Assembly: GCF_013373865.1 (NCBI RefSeq)
Contig: NC_050468.1
Coordinates: forward strand, 27,298,774-27,362,773
Direction: 5' to 3'
Origin: Monomorium pharaonis
Taxonomy: Eukaryota; Arthropoda; Insecta; Hymenoptera; Formicidae
DNA length: 64,000 bases
In this document: piece by piece, positions 1 through 10,599 of the stretch
Layout of the letters: each line of letters starts with the position of its first letter
How positions within the stretch are numbered: the stretch's first letter is position 1
Program-made: the position numbers and the translations under genes
Notes under the pieces: generated by a model
What the model was told of the DNA's origin: nothing
What the model saw: the letters and a program-made list of their open reading frames with translations, nothing else
Database searches by the model: none

Positions 1-135
1 CAAAGGATTTTCCAATTCACTATTAATTTAATTTAATTCATTATTAAATTAATTAGATCGTATTAAATATGTTGTCATGTATTACTTGGATCCTATATAT
101 GTATAAATGCAGATTAATGCTAAAATTTTTATTAC

Positions 136-3100
136 CTAGAGAATTCTCCACAAATCCATGCTGCTGCATATAAAACCTCAGACATTGTTGCCCTTGGCTG
201 GCCAGTTAAAAGATATGAATTCTCAAGCAGTAAGGCACATTGTTGAACCGCATATTTTCGAATAGCTTGTACACGAATTGCTACATCAAGTAATTGAGTT
301 GCTACTAATGGTCCGTGTTTGGTGCCTTCCATTCGTGTAAGTTCCACCAATACAGATATGTACCTGTGTATATACACAAATTTTCTATAATCTGCCCTAA
401 AAAATATGAATATATTCCCAAAAAATTATATTTACCACTCAAAGTAGGTAATGAAGTGATAATTATTCTGTGAGCAAATTTGAATGATCTTTGAGAGTAA
501 TTCATCGCGATACATAGTGCCTTCAGCTTTGTCCATGTGTACCATTAACTTTTTAACTATCTCCATTAGGTTTTTCTTGGAAACCATTCCATACAACAAA
601 TCCAAGGCACGCAGTCTTATAGTTTCGTCTTTATCATCAAGACATTGCATAATTAAATCTTTGTGAGATTGCACGCTCTTTGGATGATTTCTCAATATTT
701 TTGACATCGCCAACAATCCCAGATACTTCAAGTTTTGATCTGAGTCCTCTATTAATATTCTCAACTTTTGAACACACAACTGTATCGAATCGGCGTGACT
801 CGGCATACCAGACGATATAGAAATCAATACGGCAATTACCGTATTAATACATTCATATAGTAAAGACATTGCAGATGTACTGGAAATTAGTATTATATTA
901 TAAATTATACCAAAAATCAATTTATGCAAAAAAAAACATAATAAATGGATGTTAAATACTACCCACACACACATTTTACACAAAAAATTAAAAATAAATA
1001 AATAAGATAAATTTGGATAATTATAAGATGTAAAACTAAATTACAAGCAATGATAACATTACAAGCATGATAATTAGCATACGCTTTAGAATAAAATACA
1101 TTAAATACCTGTGTATTAAATTGGTAAGGGGTTCTATTAACTTTCTGCCAAGCCTAGGTTCTAGAGGTGTCAATGCTCCAAACTGGAAATATAATGTCAT
1201 ATTGCTTTCTAAAATATACTCAACATATTTTTTAATATAGAAAAATAGCTTAATTCTTATCTCATGTACTGATGAAATATGTAATATCAAACTATATGCA
1301 AAGAAACAATATTAATGATTCTACAAAATACGGATACTGATGTATTCTATCAATAATATGTGCATAATTGCAATGAATAAACCTACAGTTGTACCATATG
1401 TAAAAAAAAACAAGTAAACCTTGCAATCAGATCAATTAATGGTTGAGTAAGTCGCCGACCCAGCTTTGGTTCGATCAGAGTTATAGTCGAGAACTGAGTA
1501 TGAGAAATAAACCAACACAGCTTATAGTAAGAAAAAGATGAATACGTATAAAATTTAATATTATGAGAAAAATAAGTACGAATATGACTTTGTGTGCACA
1601 ATGCATAAAAAGTATTGTTTATCCTTTAAAAATCTAAAACAATAACACTCACCAATTTGATAATTTTGATAAGCATCCAATTATTCGTGGAAGTTGTCAT
1701 CAGCTTAAAGAAAACTGGCGCTAAACTCAGGTAATTCTTTGGGTTTTTTCTGGCCAATTCGCAAACTACGTTCACCGCTGCACTTTGAACACCACTGTCT
1801 GGATCCTCAAGTTTTTCCTTCAACCTAGGGAAAGCGGGCCTCAAGGCCTCAGGAAATCTCAGGAATACTTTATACATCATCAAAACTGCCTTCTTGCGCA
1901 AGTATGGCTTTGTAGAAGTCAACAATGTCATTATGTCATGAACCAGATCACGCGCTAAATCTGGACTTATAAAGCAAGACAAACCACTCAGCGCCAAACC
2001 AGCATCATACTGATTTTGACTATTCAAATCTTTACGAATCATATTCGTTGTTAACATCAATAACTGTAACAAAAAGAAAGTATTAATAAATTACAAGGTA
2101 GTCATTTTGCTGTAACTTTAACATTTTGCCCAGGTCACTGTACCAGTTAAACAATTATCAGTAAATATATTTTTTTAATTTTTTATTTATAGATTTCAAA
2201 TTAATGTTACAAATTAATTAATATTTTTCAAGTTTAATTTTTATAGATTTGATTGAAAAAAATTTTTTTCCTTAAAAGTAAATATATTATTTTTATTTGT
2301 TCATTGACTGGTACATTGACTTATAATACATGTATATAATTTTTATTAATAATCTTTTACATCTATTCATTTAATATATAATATATATTTAATTTATAAT
2401 AACAACATATATACTTAAAAAAATTCTTTTGTTACAATTCTATAATATTGTTTATACAAAGGTCTGAAAAATATGTACTAAATATCTATTTCAAATTTAT
2501 GCAAAATGGATTTTACCTCTGTATCTGCATGAAAACTCTGACTGGCAGCAAGATAGCCAATTCGCTTGTGAGTGAACTTCGTTGATGACATTACTTCTAT
2601 TATGTTAAAGCCAGCCCAGCTGATGTCATATCCCAACATCTGGAGCTGAAGACACAAAGACATATTAGCCATTAGCGCTTGGGATAACTTGGATTTAATT
2701 AAATCAAGTTGAGTTAGATGGATTTGAAATGCAAGTCGATCGTATAAATTGCATCATGTCAACCTCAGCATCTGTCAAAATTTACATATGCCAGAGACTT
2801 ACATATGTCAACTTGGCCACGGCGTTGGCTTTGACCGCCACATTGTCTTGCCGCAACTCCTGCTTGATCTCTTCGATACATTGCGCGATGTACTTCGCCT
2901 AAGAAAACAACAGAATAAAGTATCCGCCTGTCAACGCGAAAACGAGACGGGACAGAGCGAGAGGGAAATTAAGGTTAAGTTCCAATTTAAAAATTTCGGC
3001 AACAGCGAAACCGCTGGATGGAGCGTAAACTCAACGAGAATCACCTCGTTCTCCTTATTGTTCCTAATCCCGCGCACCAGATCCGTCAAATTCTTGTCGA

Positions 3101-3140
3101 ACATCCGCTCGAAGTTTCCCTTCACCTTACGGAGTGCCAT
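136..3140 (-). CDS. AP3D1: AP-3 complex subunit delta, N-terminal half (partial at left edge)
   Basis: Large subunit of the AP-3 adaptor, which sorts cargo from endosomes/TGN to lysosomes and lysosome-related organelles (Drosophila garnet is the orthologue by family knowledge). Coding exons, minus strand: 3140-3045, 2898-2803, 2645-2517, 2063-1653, one of 1493-1420 or 1182-1109, 879-436, 363-136. All have GT-AG borders and compatible phases, giving 492 codons plus 2 nt before a donor at 135/134; the rest lies outside the window. The start MALRKVKGNFERMFDKNL matches the family start. Diagnostic stretches are LQMLGYDISWAGFNIIEVMS, LARDLVHDIMTLL, RPAFPRLKEKLEDPDSGVQS, LRILIEDSDQNLKYLGLLAM and EVLYAAAWICGEFS. 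All of this is the HEAT-like adaptin N-terminal trunk; hinge and ear domains are not in view. The fifth exon exists in two versions (separate entries). The gene points away from the zinc-finger gene on its right. Confidence 0.97.
1109..1182 (-). other. AP3D1: AP-3 delta alternative exon, conserved version
   Basis: 74-nt exon with acceptor TTTCCAG and donor CAG|GTATTT. It encodes 24 residues beginning FGALTPLEPRLGRKL and ends two bases into a serine codon completed by the exon at 879. This is the version matching AP-3 delta in other animals, so it is probably the default. It lies 237 nt downstream (in gene direction) of its homologue at 1420-1493. Confidence 0.9.
1420..1493 (-). other. AP3D1: AP-3 delta alternative exon, divergent version
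   Basis: 74-nt exon with acceptor ATACTCAG and donor AAG|GTTTAC, in the same entry and exit phase as the exon at 1109-1182. It encodes 24 residues beginning FSTITLIEPKLGRRL, identical at 12 of 24 positions to the other version. Including both would add 148 nt and shift the frame, so only one can be used per functional transcript. Both splice sites and the reading frame are intact, which argues against decay. Confidence 0.75.
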
Positions 3141-3852
3141 GGTCGCATTTAAAAAAAAATATTAAATGCCGTTGTTCTTACGCTGACACCGCTCAGGGAG
3201 CTTTCTCGTGCATCGGCCGTACGTCTCGACTCAATCGGACGACACGTGGCCCTGATACCATTACAGTTAACCGAAATATGTAAATCCTGATCCGCCACCA
3301 TGCATTCACATCTTTTTGACAGACTGGCGGACGACGTGAGAGAGGGAGAGATAGCTACTTGGCAATCATGCCTTAAGAAATAATGTCAAGAGGGCAGACA
3401 AACACGGGCTATCTGACGTATCTTCTCCCATTGGATATGTAATGCCATCAAAGTGTTCGGCTTTTGCAATTTGTACCGGAAATGCGATTCTCATAAAGCT
3501 TTAATTTCCTTCAGCACGTTTTGAGATTTAAACTGAATAAAAACATTTGTCTTAAAACGTATATATTTAAACGGGTATATTTATTATTATATATTTTTTA
3601 ATACATTTAACATATATTTTAAACACATATGTGTTCTTTAAATGTATTATGTAACACATCTGTAAAATCTTTAAAAAAAAAATTTCTTTAAATAAAAATC
3701 CAACATAATTAATCAATCGAGTTAAAAATTAATCAACATAGATTACGAACATAAACCGCTTGTCGAATTAAAAGCATCCCATTTGATCATAGCCAATTGT
3801 TAGGAGCTTTCCTAAGAGACACAAATTGACACAGGCAGTATTTCTGCCTTTT
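3141..3852. promoter_or_regulatory. AP-3 delta 5' flank
   Basis: The first 180 bases upstream of the AP-3 delta start codon are GC-richer and presumably hold its 5' UTR and promoter. The rest (about 3520-3830) is AT-rich. I see no TATA box or other core element I would defend, and no second gene. Confidence 0.35.
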
Positions 3853-3968
3853 GGCTTGTTCTTTTTCGCTGTACTGCTGCACTGGTGCAGATTAGAGTAA
3901 GACAAATATATTTTTTCTCACTCCAACTTATTGCACCAGTGCAACAGTGCAGCGAAAAAGAACAAACC
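3853..3968. repeat. Fold-back element, family J copy 1
   Basis: Near-perfect hairpin of about 116 bp. The left arm begins GGCTTGTTCTTTTTCGCTG and the right arm ends CAGCGAAAAAGAACAAACC. The loop-side core GTAAGACAAATATATTTTTT recurs in the copies at 16142 and 17439. No coding capacity: a MITE-type non-autonomous element. Confidence 0.85.
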
Positions 3969-3989
3969 ATTTGTTTGATATGCAGTTAA

Positions 3990-4308
3990 GAGCCAGGGGC
4001 TCGATTCTTGAATTCATTCGCAAGAAAACGTATGCGCAAATATCCGCTCTAACAGAAAAGTTGCAGATTTATTGGTTAAAAGCTATACGATAGCCAATAA
4101 ATTTTCAACTTTTCTGTAAGAACAAAATTTGCGAATACGTTTCTCTTGCAAATGAATTCAAGAATCGAGCCCCTGTTTCACAAACGTCGGTTAACTGCTA
4201 ACGAGAGGTTAATAGATTTTCTGTCTCTCCTTAGATAATAATATAGAGAAAGATAGGTAGTCGATTAACCTCCCGTTAGCAGTTAACTGACGTTTGTGAA
4301 ACTGGCCC
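3990..4308. repeat. Fold-back element H, interrupted by element I
   Basis: Terminal arms GTTTCACAAACGTCGGTTAA and its inverse ending GACGTTTGTGAAACTGGCCC. Its first six bases (GAGCCA, 3990-3995) are separated from the rest (4174-4308) by element I. It is flanked by TAA at 3987-3989 and 4309-4311, a 3-bp TWA duplication typical of PIF/Harbinger elements. Confidence 0.75.
3996..4173. repeat. Fold-back element I, nested in H
   Basis: Inverted repeat of about 178 bp starting GGGGCTCGATTCTTGAATTC and ending GAATTCAAGAATCGAGCCCC. The arms extend to about 45 bp. It splits element H close to its left end. Confidence 0.85.
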
Positions 4309-4311
4309 TAA

Positions 4312-4448
4312 GCCCAGATCTACAATAGTGTAGTAAGCCTTATGCCATAAGGAATTAACCAATTATATTCGATTATTCTTCTCAAATTCAATTATAATTG
4401 GTCAATTTCTTATGGCATAAGGCTTACTACACCTATTGTAGATCCGGC
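4312..4448. repeat. Fold-back element G
   Basis: Arms GCCCAGATCTACAATAGTGT and ACACCTATTGTAGATCCGGC, each about 55 bp, about 137 bp in total. Flanked by TAA at 4309-4311 and 4449-4451. The left TAA is shared with element H, so the two sit end to end. Harbinger-like by target duplication. Confidence 0.85.
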
Positions 4449-4478
4449 TAAGCCTTCATATCCTTATTGGCTTACTTG

Positions 4479-4711
4479 GGCTGTGTTCCAAAATTCACTG
4501 CCAGTACTGAAAATCTATAGTCCACGTTACACATACTGCTCTAGTTTACACCGAGCACTTGGTACGCGTATCAAGTAGTGAATTTAAGCTGATCAGCCAA
4601 TGATTAAACACATTCACTAGTTATTTACTATTTGATACGCGTACCAAGTGCTCGGTGTAAACTAGGTCACTATAAATTTTCAGTACTGGCAGTGAATTTT
4701 GGAACACAGCC
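4479..4711. repeat. Fold-back element E
   Basis: 233-bp inverted repeat with ends GGCTGTGTTCCAAAATTCAC and GTGAATTTTGGAACACAGCC. The inner arms GATACGCGTACCAAGTGCTC are also palindromically arranged. Flanked by TTG (4476-4478 and 4712-4714), a possible 3-bp duplication. Same family as element F just to the right. Confidence 0.85.
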
Positions 4712-4722
4712 TTGGTGACCTG

Positions 4723-4821
4723 GGCTGCGTTTCGATATTCACTGCCAGTACTGAAAATCTATAGTTTACGTCACATACACTGTAGAATTTCAGTACTGAC
4801 AGTGAATATCGAAACGCAGCC
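4723..4821. repeat. Fold-back element F (short relative of E)
   Basis: 99-bp hairpin with ends GGCTGCGTTTCGATATTCAC and GTGAATATCGAAACGCAGCC. It shares the subterminal CAGTACTGAAAATCTATAG with element E but lacks E's long centre. No clear target duplication. Confidence 0.85.
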
Positions 4822-4908
4822 ATAATCATCCGAGCCAATCAGGACACGTATTAAGATGCCTCGTATGTGATCCAGCATGAAAAATCGTATTGTGCGCCGA
4901 AGGCTTTA

Positions 4909-5198
4909 GGCCCGGTTCCACAACTCAGGGTGCAGTCCCATGGAGCGGATTATGCGGAAGCGGAACGAGCGGATCACCAATCACAGGACCGTTTCGACGG
5001 TATCTTTGAAAGAGTTCTATCAGAATGATCCCGCGATTGGTGATCCGCTCGTTCCGCTTCCGCATAATCCGCTTCATGGGACCGCACCCCACGGTTAAAT
5101 TAACTGGCCGATTATTCCATTGGAATTGACCAATCGTATTTGTCGTTAAGCAAAATTAACAAATACGATTGGTCAATTCCAATGGAATAATCGGCCAG
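4909..5198. repeat. Fold-back element A, truncated copy split by element B
   Basis: Starts GGCCCGGTTCCACAACTCA and resumes at 5092 with CGGTTAAATTAACTGGCC. It matches the intact copy at 16635-16791 but stops at 5198 inside its right arm, losing about 30 terminal bases. The loop is in the opposite orientation to the intact copy. TTA precedes it (4906-4908). Confidence 0.8.
4928..5089. repeat. Fold-back element B, nested in A
   Basis: 162-bp inverted repeat. Ends are GGGTGCAGTCCCATGGAGCG and GCTTCATGGGACCGCACCC, arms about 55 bp, GC-rich compared with its neighbours. It interrupts element A exactly, with CA on both sides (4926-4927 and 5090-5091) as a possible 2-bp duplication. Confidence 0.85.
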
Positions 5199-6360
5199 CT
5201 CCTGCACATAGGACGCGGCAAGCGGCATCGCGGTGGTCAATCACCGTCTTGCTTTTACATATATGTATTAAAGCTCGCCATCATTGGGTGTTGCAAATTG
5301 CAACTGGCGACTGCGATTAATGTAGAACGGGCTTTACATCCACGTTTGGCGATGATGCTAGTCAAATATCGGTCGCACGAAAGAAGCCGCGGTGGCCGAT
5401 CAGGTTCCTCTCTGATTTTCTCAACGTAGCCATTGGTTGAGACAATATTATAAAATAAAATTTGACTAATGAATATGTAAATAGAACCTATGTAAATAGA
5501 AACATGCTTGCATGGGACTTTACAGACACATGTAGACAGCCTTAACTAGAAAAAAAAAAGGATATTGGCCGCCAATTTGTACTATATCCTTTTTCCTTGG
5601 ACTCACTTTCGACTTGCGCGCAGCGCAGTCAATGGTTGAAGTCACGTAACCGTGAACGATGAGAAAAAATATACTTATCTTTCTTTTCTTGTTACACCAT
5701 TGTAATTAAAAATAACAGATCATAAATTAGTTTTTAATCTCATGTCAAACTACAACTGCAGATGCGTATAAATTTGCATTGCGAACTATGAATAATCTAC
5801 CAATCAGATTTAAATTTCTTTAATCAGATTGGTTTACCATTTGTAATTTGCGAATTTAATCCGCAATATATGTAATATCTATTGCATATGTAGTATAAGG
5901 AATATGAAAATGTAATATGTATTAACAGAAAACATGATTTTCAATATAAATCAAAGTATAAAATTTGATTTATTATAAATACACAGTATTTTATTAACTA
6001 TACATAATATCAATAAAATATGTATGTATATTATTATATTATAATTAATTATAATTAATGGTTACACAGAAGAGATTTTTTATTTATAGAAAATAATTAG
6101 ATTTAAAAATAGAGAGATTTATAAGTAAAATTAAAATGCTACTCTAATTTTATTTAAAAGAAATATATATATAGTTTTATTAATTTATAGAGGAATAATA
6201 TTTATCGTATAAATTTCAAGATTTCTTGTAAATAAAATTAGAGTTTTATAATTTTATACTTCTATCGGAGCCGATGTTAATTTCATTAGGCGACGGATAT
6301 ATGTACGTGTATATATGTATATGTATGCATAAAATGTAAACACATATATGTATGTATATT
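5199..6360. other. Intergenic, no gene seen
   Basis: Mostly AT-rich DNA. 5200-5440 is GC-richer but has no believable exon. A short imperfect palindrome around 5548-5596 carries a GGATAT...ATATCC pair and the core ATTGGCCGCCAAT. 6300-6360 is a degenerate TATGTA-type simple repeat. Confidence 0.5.
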
Positions 6361-7440
6361 TCGTCTCCGTTGCATTAGCTTAGAAAGAATAGAGTTTTAG
6401 AACGAGATAGCGAGTCGCTGACCAATTAATCGAGACTTCGGATGTAACCTCGCGCGCGCGCGCACGCACACGCACCACGCATGTGTATATACATGCGCTT
6501 TCATATCTCGATCTTCTCGACTCTTCTTTGTATTGACCCACCCACACTCCGGAATCTTTCGGGCGTTCGTTCGTCTCAGATTGCTCTCAACTTTTACGAG
6601 CTGAGACAAAGGGCGAGCGGAGCCGACAGGACGGTACACGGTGTTCGGAGCGAAGTGCCGGAGTCGCCGCGAGTCAACGGATCGATCATGGAGCGGCGCG
6701 CATCGCGCCTCCGAGCGCCCTGAAGAGAAAAGCGTTGTTCTCTACCGCCCAGCGAGGCGACGAGGAGAAAGAGTCCGCGCGAGTGTCAGCGGTCGAGTCG
6801 CATTGCGTCGTCTCGTTCGCATTCGACTGCGCTGGGCGTCACTGCGTCGGGGAGCAGATCGGTATCGAGGACGGCACGACGCATGAACGCACGTCGAACG
6901 TCGGGTGGTTGAGAACCGCTCCTCCGGTATATTTGTATATTTAATTCCTCCTTATCTCTCCCTCTCTCTCTCTTTCTGTCCTGGCGGTGCGCGCGATGCA
7001 CCGTGCATGGAATTCGCGCGACGCAAGAGGAATGCTCGTCGCCCTCGCGGCGTCGCATGCCGCCGTCGTGGTATCGCGAGTTTCGCACAATTCGGCTGCG
7101 AGACATGATCCGTCGGGACTCGTTTGTATAAGTCATAAGATGTATTAAATTGCCCCATCTATTGCTTGCGATACCGTCGTCTGAGAGTGCACGCCGACGA
7201 GCCGTGCGACGTTGACGCAACATATCGCGACAATGCCGTCTTTGTTTGCATTATTGTCACTAGAAGAGGAAAACGCTGTTTTTTTTTCTTCTACACATGT
7301 ACGCGTTTGTTGGAACTTGATCTTTATAATTATAACTATATCGGATGATTAAAGTTATGTTATCTGCATAATCTGCAAGATTTTTTTTTTTTAGTTTTTC
7401 TATTGTACCTCTCTTATTTTATATAGATAACTCGTCGCAG
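6361..7440 (+). promoter_or_regulatory. CpG-rich promoter/5' UTR region of the zinc-finger gene
   Basis: GC-rich, CpG-rich kilobase directly upstream of the zinc-finger gene, with a CG/CA-alternating tract at about 6451-6478 and a CT tract near 6958. An acceptor-like ACTCGTCGCAG ends at 7440, 23 nt before the start codon, suggesting a 5' UTR intron whose first exon is in this region. Several short open frames here overlap on both strands and look like GC-rich chance frames. Confidence 0.5.
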
Positions 7441-7463
7441 GTGAACTTTACATCCTCGGCACA

Positions 7464-10343
7464 ATGACTTCGGGTTACTTCACTTTACCAGTTAATATGG
7501 ACAGGGTGTGTAGGATCTGTCTGACTGAGCGCACCAACTTGTCCTCAATTTTCTCCTCCGAGAAGGAACCTCTGGAGGTGAATGATCTCACAGATCTCTC
7601 GCAGAAGATACAAGTCTGCGGCTCCATCGAGATACATGAACAGGATGGATTGCCTTCCCTCATATGCGACGCTTGTATCTATAAAGCCAGCGTCGCCCAC
7701 GAATTCAGGCAGCAGTGCCAACACTCCGACGCTAGGTTGCGCATGTACTACAATAAGCCTGCCAAGTGTATTAAACCTGCTATGGTAAGCATGTCATTTT
7801 GTTGACTTATATTTGTCTGCATTTGAAACATACAAATTACTTCAATGTGCTATTCTTTTGCTCTTTAATTCTTACAATTCATTTGTACTGAACTTCATAA
7901 TTTTCTAATAAACTCTTCTTGAAGAAAAAAAAAAACAGATTTCTGATGAAGAATATGTGAAACTTTAATTTAAAAAAAGGATTGAATGAGCAAACTAATA
8001 TGATAGATTACCACAACTTTTGAGAATTGTTGATTAGAAAAATATGAAATTTAGTACGAGTAACAATTGAAGTAAAAGAATGGCATATTGAAGGTAATTT
8101 TGAATATGCTCACATCAACAAATTTCAATTTTTCGATTTTGAGACCTTATAAAAACCTTATAAAACATCTTCAATTATGTCTATCATTATCAATAATAGT
8201 ATCAAATAAAACTTTTAATCTTTCTTAATACTTCTTCCAAATTTCATAAGAATTGCTCAAGTGGTTGAGACATGATAGCTTTTCAACTCAAAAGAGTTGA
8301 CTGAAAATTTCTATACATATATACACACGTAATGTACTTTTTCAGGATTTTCAGGACTCTTGCACACAGACAGATATACAAATTGTATTGTCAAAGAAGC
8401 CAGACCCTTTCCAAGAGGATTATTTTACAAGGGAAGACATGCAAGTGGTTGCTGCGAGTGTGCAAGAAGAGTACATTCAAACTACCACTGTTACTTCGTT
8501 TCCCAAAAGCGAAGTCAATCTGAACGCCAATCAAATTCAGATACCAGATGAGAAACTGTTCATTTGTTCCATCGGATTTGAAGGGGGTAAAGAAGAAGGA
8601 GGGAAGGATTCCTGCCTAGCGGAGGTTCATCAAATGACGCACATAGCGGAGGAGCAAGTGCCGGATACGTCTAACATCATCAATTTACAAAACAAGGATG
8701 ACGACATCAAAGAGACTAATCAGTACATGGAAAAAAATAATGCGGAACAAGAGGAGCAATTTGTCAATGAAAGCCTACCTAATAATAGTGTACAGGAAGA
8801 GGAGAGCGTTCCGCAAAAGCGTACGTCCACGAGAAAGGCAAAATCGGCTAGAAAAATGTACAGCGACGACGAGATCGTTGACAATTATTACGAGCCGAGC
8901 AGTGATAGTCAGGATTCAGTGGAGACGAAATTCAAATGCAAGATCTGTTCCAAGCAGTATGCCACGCAAAAGGGTCTGAAGAAGCACTCGTTGGTCCACG
9001 AGAAGAAGTACAAGTGCGACATCTGCCTGAAGATGTTCTATAAGCAGGAGAACATGGAAAACCATCGGAAGATTCACGTGTCGAAGCCGCACGTGTGTCA
9101 GCTCTGTCACGCGTCCTTCTCCAAGTCTCAGAGCCTCGTGAGACACTTGAAGTCGCATACGGAGAAGGTGAACGATATGATAAAGCAGATCAATACGAGT
9201 GAACGAAAAGACAATAAGGAGCCGAAGAAGGAGCTCAAGAGCGAGGACGACACCGATGACGAAACCGGGCCGGCTGGAAACGAAGCGGATGAATTCGAGA
9301 ATCCGCCCGAGTTGTACAAGTGCGAGATCTGCAACCAGTATTGCTCATCCTTGAAAAACCTAAGAAGACACGCCCTTGTGCACGGGGACAAGAAGTACTC
9401 CTGCACCGTGTGTAAGAAATGGTTCTTCAGGCCGGACACGTTGAAGAAGCACGCGGAGAAGCATGGGCATGGGCTGCTGGATAATCTGGTGGACGACAAC
9501 AAGCTATACGACTCGGACGACAATGACTTACCGAGCGGTAACACGATGAACGCCACGCCGGAAACCGAGAACGTCAAGAAGGAGGAGAGCGACGAAGAGG
9601 GATCCGGGGAGTACAAGTGCCAGCACTGCGACAAGGTCATGGCCACGAAGAAGGGTCTGCGACGGCACGTATCGATGCACAAGCCGAAGGCTGAGCCTGT
9701 TACGTGCGAGATCTGCAGAAAGGTTTGCGCTAGTCAGGCACGTCTCGTTCTCCATCAGAGGACGCACAAGCCGAAGGAAAAGGTGCCGCGCGAGTACCTG
9801 TGTCACATCTGCAGTAAGGTGTACCCGAGCAATTCGTCCCTCACCTATCACATGCGAACTCACACGGGTGTCAAGCCACACGTATGTACGACGTGCAATA
9901 GCGGCTTCACGACCACGACTAGCCTGGCGAATCACATTCGCATTCACACGGGCGATAAGCCGTTCGTCTGTCATGTATGTAGCGCCGCATTCGCAGTGAG
10001 TTCGGCCTTTCGCAGGCACTTGACCCGGCATACCGGCGAGGCAAACTACCTCTGCAAGACCTGCGGCAAAGCGTTCAAAAGGCTCAGCACATTGAAGGAA
10101 CACACGTACACGCATTCGGGCGAGAAGCCGTACGTATGCAAGACGTGTGGTGCCGCGTACAGCCATAGCGGCAGTCTGTTCGCGCATCAGAAGCGCTGTC
10201 GCGCCCAGTACGGCGAGATGATCGTCGATGATCACAATCATCATCACATACCGCACACGGTCACCCACATCCACGTGAATATGAATAATGTGAATAACGG
10301 AACGGCGGTACGACCAGTCGCTGTGATAGGTCAAATGTTCTAA
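7464..10343 (+). CDS. ZAD-domain C2H2 zinc-finger protein (12 fingers)
   Basis: Probable nuclear DNA-binding transcription factor. Exon 7464-7784 (107 codons), intron with GTAAGC donor and TTTTTCAG acceptor, then exon 8346-10343, giving 772 residues. The N-terminus is a zinc-finger-associated domain: VCRIC (Cys16, Cys19) and ICDAC (Cys68, Cys71) are its four zinc ligands. ZADs mediate dimerisation in arthropod factors. An acidic linker (about 108-300) with KRTSTRKAKSARK precedes 12 C2H2 fingers at about 303-725, spaced as 3 + 2 + 1 + 6; several carry TGEKP-like linkers (HTGVKPHVC, HSGEKPYVC). The last finger ends HQKRC, a C2HC variant. The tail is His-rich (DHNHHHIPHTVTHIHV). A second in-frame acceptor 9 nt downstream (exon from 8355) would delete DFQ. 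ATG 7464 was chosen as the first in-frame start; ATG 7497 is possible. No specific orthologue is assigned. Confidence 0.95.
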
Positions 10344-10587
10344 GAATGAGGAATGTGATGTTACAAATTACAACCGTTATTCGTGAGTGTCTGCGACGAA
10401 TTGTCGTATACAAGCTATTGCTGCTACAGCTGTAAATTCTACGCATACGAAACGCATGCAACACAAGTTATACGTCAGCTCTGTAAATACACGTGCCAGC
10501 TCTTTTGTCATAATGGATAACGTTCCTTGGATATACCCGGCGTTCGAAGACATTAGTGCTCAAGCAACACAGATTCAAAATACGTTT

Positions 10588-10593
10588 AATAAA
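10588..10593 (+). terminator. Polyadenylation signal of the zinc-finger gene
   Basis: AATAAA 245 nt after the stop codon on the coding strand, followed by T-rich sequence. Confidence 0.6.
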
Positions 10594-10599
10594 CGTTAG

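Noticed and set aside
5169..5429. 86-codon plus frame
   Set aside because: Begins inside a truncated MITE and has no domain.
6397..7348. Many short frames upstream of the zinc-finger gene, including a 145-codon minus frame
   Set aside because: GC-rich 5' region; compositional frames without domains, upstream of a well-supported gene.
9128..10334. Minus-strand frames of 184 and 268 codons
   Set aside because: Antisense shadows of the zinc-finger exon.
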